Below, piece by piece: positions 39,116 through 41,879 of a stretch of 41,879 nt of DNA. The notes under the pieces are model-generated. The model ran no database searches, had not been told where the DNA came from, and saw only the letters and a program-made list of their open reading frames with translations. The translations under genes were made by a program, and so were the position numbers. This DNA comes from Gammaproteobacteria bacterium (GTDB lineage: Bacteria > Pseudomonadota > Gammaproteobacteria > Porifericomitales > Porifericomitaceae). Within the stretch, counting starts at the first letter, position 1. Each line of letters begins with the position of its first letter. The stretch spans positions 1 to 41,879 of the forward strand of contig JAPPPX010000070.1 of the NCBI GenBank assembly GCA_028817305.1, given 5' to 3'.

Positions 39116-39547
39116 ATGCCCAGTTCCAGCCGCAGGCGCCCCATGGCGGAGATCAATGTGGTTCCCTACATAGACGTGATGTTGGTGCTGTTGGTGATCT
39201 TTATGATTACCGCGCCGCTGCTGAGCCAGGGGGTGCGGGTGGAATTGCCCGGCGTCGCCTCCGAGCCTTTGCCGCCCGGCAAGCACGAGCCGGTGATCGT
39301 CACGGTGGATGTGGAGGGGCGGTATTATGTCAATTATGGCGATGCTCAGGACCAGCCGATCCCGGCGGAGCAACTGGTGAACCGCATCGGCGCCCTGCTG
39401 CGCCACCGCCCCGGCACTCCCTTCTATGTTCGCGGCGATGGCCGAGTGCAGTATGCGCGCGTCGTCGAGGTCATGGCCTTGTTGCAGGGGGCAGGGGTGC
39501 CGAGCGTCGGGCTGGTGACGGAGCCGCCGGAGCGCGGGGGAGGTTGA
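39116..39547 (+). CDS. tolR: Tol-Pal system protein TolR
   Basis: TolR is a single-span inner-membrane protein with a periplasmic domain that works with TolQ. The 143-residue protein (E. coli: 142) has MAEINVVPYIDVMLVLLVIFMI near 10-31, containing the critical aspartate of the membrane helix, then VRVELPGV and a C-terminal periplasmic domain with FYVRGDGRVQYARVVEVMALLQ. I chose the ATG at 39116, seven bases after the tolQ stop. The tolR stop overlaps the TTG start of tolA (TTGA). Confidence 0.95.
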   Translation: MPSSSRRRPMAEINVVPYIDVMLVLLVIFMITAPLLSQGVRVELPGVASEPLPPGKHEPVIVTVDVEGRYYVNYGDAQDQPIPAEQLVNRIGALLRHRPGTPFYVRGDGRVQYARVVEVMALLQGAGVPSVGLVTEPPERGGG

Positions 39548-40548
39548 ACCTGCACCGGGGGGACGGCCTGCTGTTGCCGGCACTGTATGCCTTGCTGGTG
39601 CACGGCGCGCTGGCCGTGCTGCTGACGCTGGGTTTTCGTCCCGCGTCCATTCGCGTACCGCCGCCGCCGACGCCCAGCCGCATGGTGCAAGCGGTGTCCG
39701 TGGATGCCAAAGAAGTCGAGCAGGAGTTGCAGCGCCTGCAAGAGATTGAGCGCCGCAAGCAGACGGAGGAGAAGCAACGGCAGCAACGGTTGCGCGAAGC
39801 CGAGAACAAGCGCAAGGCGGAGGAGCGGAAGCGCCGCGAGGCCGAGAACAAGCGCAAGGCGGAGGAACAGAAGCGCCGCGAGGCCGAGAGTAAGCGCAAG
39901 GCGGAGGAACAGAAGCACCGTGAAGCCGAGCGCCGCCGCAAGGCGGAGGAGGATAAGCGCCGCGAACTCGAGCGCCGCCGCAAGCAAGACGAGCAACGTG
40001 CCGCGCAACGCCAGCAGCAGCAGGAAGAGCAGCGCCGCGAAGAGCAGGCCCGCCTGGCCGAATTGCAGCGGCAACGGGTCGCCGAGGAAGATCGCAAGCG
40101 CAAGGCGGAGGAGGAACGCAAGCGCCTGGAACAGGAACAGGCGCGCCTTGAGGAAGAGCGCAAGCGCCTGGAGCAGGAGGCCGAGCGCCGCCGCAAAGAG
40201 CGCAAAGAGCGCGAAGAGATGGAGCGCAAGCGGCGCGAGGCCGAGCAGCGCCGCGGCGACCAGGAGCTGTTGCGGCAGTTGCAACAGTCGCTCTCCGAGC
40301 ATATACGGAGCAACTTCAATATCACCGGCCTTGCCCGGGGACAGACTTGCAAATTGCGGGTGCGCCTGGCGGCGGACGGCGCAGTGATCGGCGTCGCCAT
40401 AGCGAGCTCCAGCGGCGACCCGGTGTTTGACCGGCGCGCCGCGACCGCCGTGCAGAAATCCTCGCCGCTGCCGGTGCCGCGGGACGCGGCCGCCTTCGAG
40501 CGGCTCGGCCTGCAAGAGTTGACTTTTGTATTCGATCCTTGGCATTAA
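39544..40548 (+). CDS. tolA: Tol-Pal system protein TolA, TTG start
   Basis: TolA spans the periplasm and links TolQR to TolB and Pal. The 334-residue protein has an N-terminal membrane anchor (ALYALLVHGALAVLLTLGF near 13-31), a long charged helix of lysine, arginine, glutamate and alanine (about 50-240), and a C-terminal TonB/TolA-like domain from LRQLQQSLSEHIRSNF near 244. The helix contains near-exact 14-residue tandem repeats. The TTG start overlaps the tolR stop, with gggggagg just before it. The C-terminal domain is shorter than in E. coli TolA. Confidence 0.92.
   Translation: MNLHRGDGLLLPALYALLVHGALAVLLTLGFRPASIRVPPPPTPSRMVQAVSVDAKEVEQELQRLQEIERRKQTEEKQRQQRLREAENKRKAEERKRREAENKRKAEEQKRREAESKRKAEEQKHREAERRRKAEEDKRRELERRRKQDEQRAAQRQQQQEEQRREEQARLAELQRQRVAEEDRKRKAEEERKRLEQEQARLEEERKRLEQEAERRRKERKEREEMERKRREAEQRRGDQELLRQLQQSLSEHIRSNFNITGLARGQTCKLRVRLAADGAVIGVAIASSSGDPVFDRRAATAVQKSSPLPVPRDAAAFERLGLQELTFVFDPWH
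39793..39960 (+). repeat. Four 42-bp tandem repeats inside tolA
   Basis: Copies at 39793-39834, 39835-39876, 39877-39918 and 39919-39960 encode REAENKRKAEERKR, REAENKRKAEEQKR, REAESKRKAEEQKH and REAERRRKAEEDKR. A fifth, more degraded copy follows. The unit keeps the helix phase, so loss or gain of copies would change only the length of the periplasmic span. Confidence 0.9.
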
Positions 40549-40555
40549 GGGCGCG

Positions 40556-41878
40556 ATGAACCGCCGCCTACTTTTGCGCTTCGGCTTGCTGGCGTTGAGC
40601 GCCAACGCCGCGGCCCTGGAGATCGTGATAGATCAGGGGGTGGAGAGCGCCCTGCCGATCGCCATCGTCCCCTTCATGCCCCTGGAAGGCGCGTCTCTGG
40701 AGGGCGCGCCCCAGGCAGCGGGCGCCGCCTGGGACGAGCGCGACCCGGCGCGCGCGATCGCCGACGACTTGCGCTACAGCGGTCTGTTCGCGCCCATCCC
40801 GGTGGCCGACCTGCCCCAGTTGCCGCGCCGCTACCCGGAGGTGCGCTTCGCCGACTGGCGTCGGCTGGGCGTCGAGAACCTGTTGATCGGGAGCCTGGTG
40901 CCGGGCGCCGGGGAGGACGGCTTGAGCATCGAGTTCCATTTGGTTGACGTGTATAAAGAGTCCCGGATCATCGGTATGCGCCTGCCGGTTCAGTCCGGCC
41001 GGCTGCGCCAGGCCGCGCACCGGGTCAGCGACATCGTCTATGAGCAATTGACCGGGGAGCGCGGGCCTTTCTCCACCCGCATCGCCTATGTTGCCGATGC
41101 CGGGGCGGGGGCCGGGAATCGGCGCTACACGCTGCGGGTCGCCGACTACGACGGTCACGACCCGCGGGTCCTGCTGGCGAGTCCCGCCCCCCTGTTGTCG
41201 CTTGCCTGGTCTCCGGACGGCGGCCGGATCGCCTACGCATCCTTCGAGGGCAGCGGCTCCTCGATCTACCTGCAGGACGTCGCCACCGGCATTCGCCGCC
41301 GCGTCTCCGCCGCGCCCGGCATCAACAGCGCGCCGCGCTTCTCCCCCGACGGCAAGCGCTTGTGCATGACGCTGTCCAAGGACGGCAATCCGGAGGTTTA
41401 TATCCTCCATGTGGAGAGCGCGCTGCTGCAACGGGTAACCGACCACCCGGCCATAGATACCGAGCCGGCATGGTCCCCGGACGGCGAGCGGCTGATCTTT
41501 ACCTCCGACCGTAGCGGCAGCCCCCAGATCTACGAGATCGAATTGGCGGGCGGCGCCATTCGCCGCCTCACCTTCGAGGGCAAGTACAACGCCCGCGCCG
41601 AGTACTCCCCCGGCGACGGCCGCTACCTCGTCCTGGTGCACGGCATTGCGGGCGGAGAGCACCGCATCGCTTTGCATGACCGCGTCAGCGGCCGGCTGAC
41701 GGCGCTCGCCGATTCCCGGATGGGCGAATCCCCGGGCTTTGCCCCCAACGGTCAACTCCTCCTCTATGCCGCCGATGGCGGCCTGCACACCATCCCCCTG
41801 AACGGCGAGCCGCGCCGCCGCCTGTCCGCGGGGCCGGGGGACCTGCGCGCCCCGGCCTGGGCGCCCTTTATGCACTGA
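40556..41878 (+). CDS. tolB: Tol-Pal system beta-propeller protein TolB
   Basis: TolB is a periplasmic protein that shuttles between Pal and TolA. The 440-residue protein has a signal peptide (about 1-22, ending ANAAALE), an N-terminal domain (to about 170) with LEIVIDQGVESALPIAIVPF and DLRYSGLFAPI, and a six-bladed propeller with repeated WSPDG-type motifs (SLAWSPDGGRIAY, RFSPDGKRLCM, AWSPDGERLIF). I chose the ATG at 40556, after the tolA stop with aaggg before it. Pal and CpoB, its usual followers, lie beyond the window end. The stop is one base before the window end, so the gene is complete. Confidence 0.95.
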   Translation: MNRRLLLRFGLLALSANAAALEIVIDQGVESALPIAIVPFMPLEGASLEGAPQAAGAAWDERDPARAIADDLRYSGLFAPIPVADLPQLPRRYPEVRFADWRRLGVENLLIGSLVPGAGEDGLSIEFHLVDVYKESRIIGMRLPVQSGRLRQAAHRVSDIVYEQLTGERGPFSTRIAYVADAGAGAGNRRYTLRVADYDGHDPRVLLASPAPLLSLAWSPDGGRIAYASFEGSGSSIYLQDVATGIRRRVSAAPGINSAPRFSPDGKRLCMTLSKDGNPEVYILHVESALLQRVTDHPAIDTEPAWSPDGERLIFTSDRSGSPQIYEIELAGGAIRRLTFEGKYNARAEYSPGDGRYLVLVHGIAGGEHRIALHDRVSGRLTALADSRMGESPGFAPNGQLLLYAADGGLHTIPLNGEPRRRLSAGPGDLRAPAWAPFMH

Positions 41879-41879
41879 T

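Overview
The window comes from a GC-rich bacterium, most likely a gammaproteobacterium. The evidence is a chromosome-type order of translation, isoprenoid and outer-membrane genes (rpsB-tsf-pyrH-frr-uppS-cdsA-dxr-rseP-bamA-skp-lpxD-fabZ-lpxA), a dnaX-ybaB-recR block, and ruvB-tolQRAB. Lipid A genes, BamA, Skp and Tol show a Gram-negative envelope. A squalene synthase gene is an extra trait. No rRNA, tRNA or CRISPR array was seen.

Layout. 1-214: a short REP/dRS3-like repeat region and the rpsB leader. 215-14102 (+): a dense housekeeping run in which most genes overlap their neighbour by a few bases (ATGA, GTGA or TTGA junctions), often with GTG or TTG starts, ending in gltX directly after lpxA (no lpxB or rnhB follows). 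14154-15569 (-): a short-chain dehydrogenase and a NYN/LOTUS RNase-like protein. 15632-28335 (-): a defence island. 28871-30049 (+): dapE. 30197-34334 (-): dnaX-ybaB-recR-pyk. 34563-36148 (+): squalene synthase and pgpA. 36290-41878 (+): lytic transglycosylase, ruvB, tolQ, tolR, tolA, tolB.

The island is the notable part. Read in its own direction (minus strand) it runs: HTH-ImmA/IrrE regulator, PIN toxin-like protein (DUF4411 type), type III-like DNA methyltransferase mod, cargo 1 (AAA ATPase fused to a DUF4435/TOPRIM-like region, resembling a fused PARIS AriA-AriB), linker L2, cargo 2 (Schlafen-type AlbA_2 plus HATPase_c_4), linker L1, cargo 3 (HATPase with a STAS-like N-terminus, STAS-like DUF4325 protein, PIN RNase), and finally full-length res. 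Each linker is about 318 bp and is a fusion of the first 268 bp of a res gene to the last 48 bp of a mod gene. Each cargo therefore sits between a mod 3' end and a res 5' end. All three cargos end in a TAATG overlap with a res start, and cargos 1 and 3 begin with an ATG that overlaps the mod stop (ATGA). This looks like a stack of interchangeable defence cassettes built inside one restriction-modification operon, using mod and res ends as homology arms and translational couplers.

How the genes may work together (inference): mod and res form a restriction-modification system. The inserted cargos are mostly predicted nucleases with ATPase or HATPase sensors, which would fit backup or abortive-infection functions that act when restriction is evaded or inhibited.
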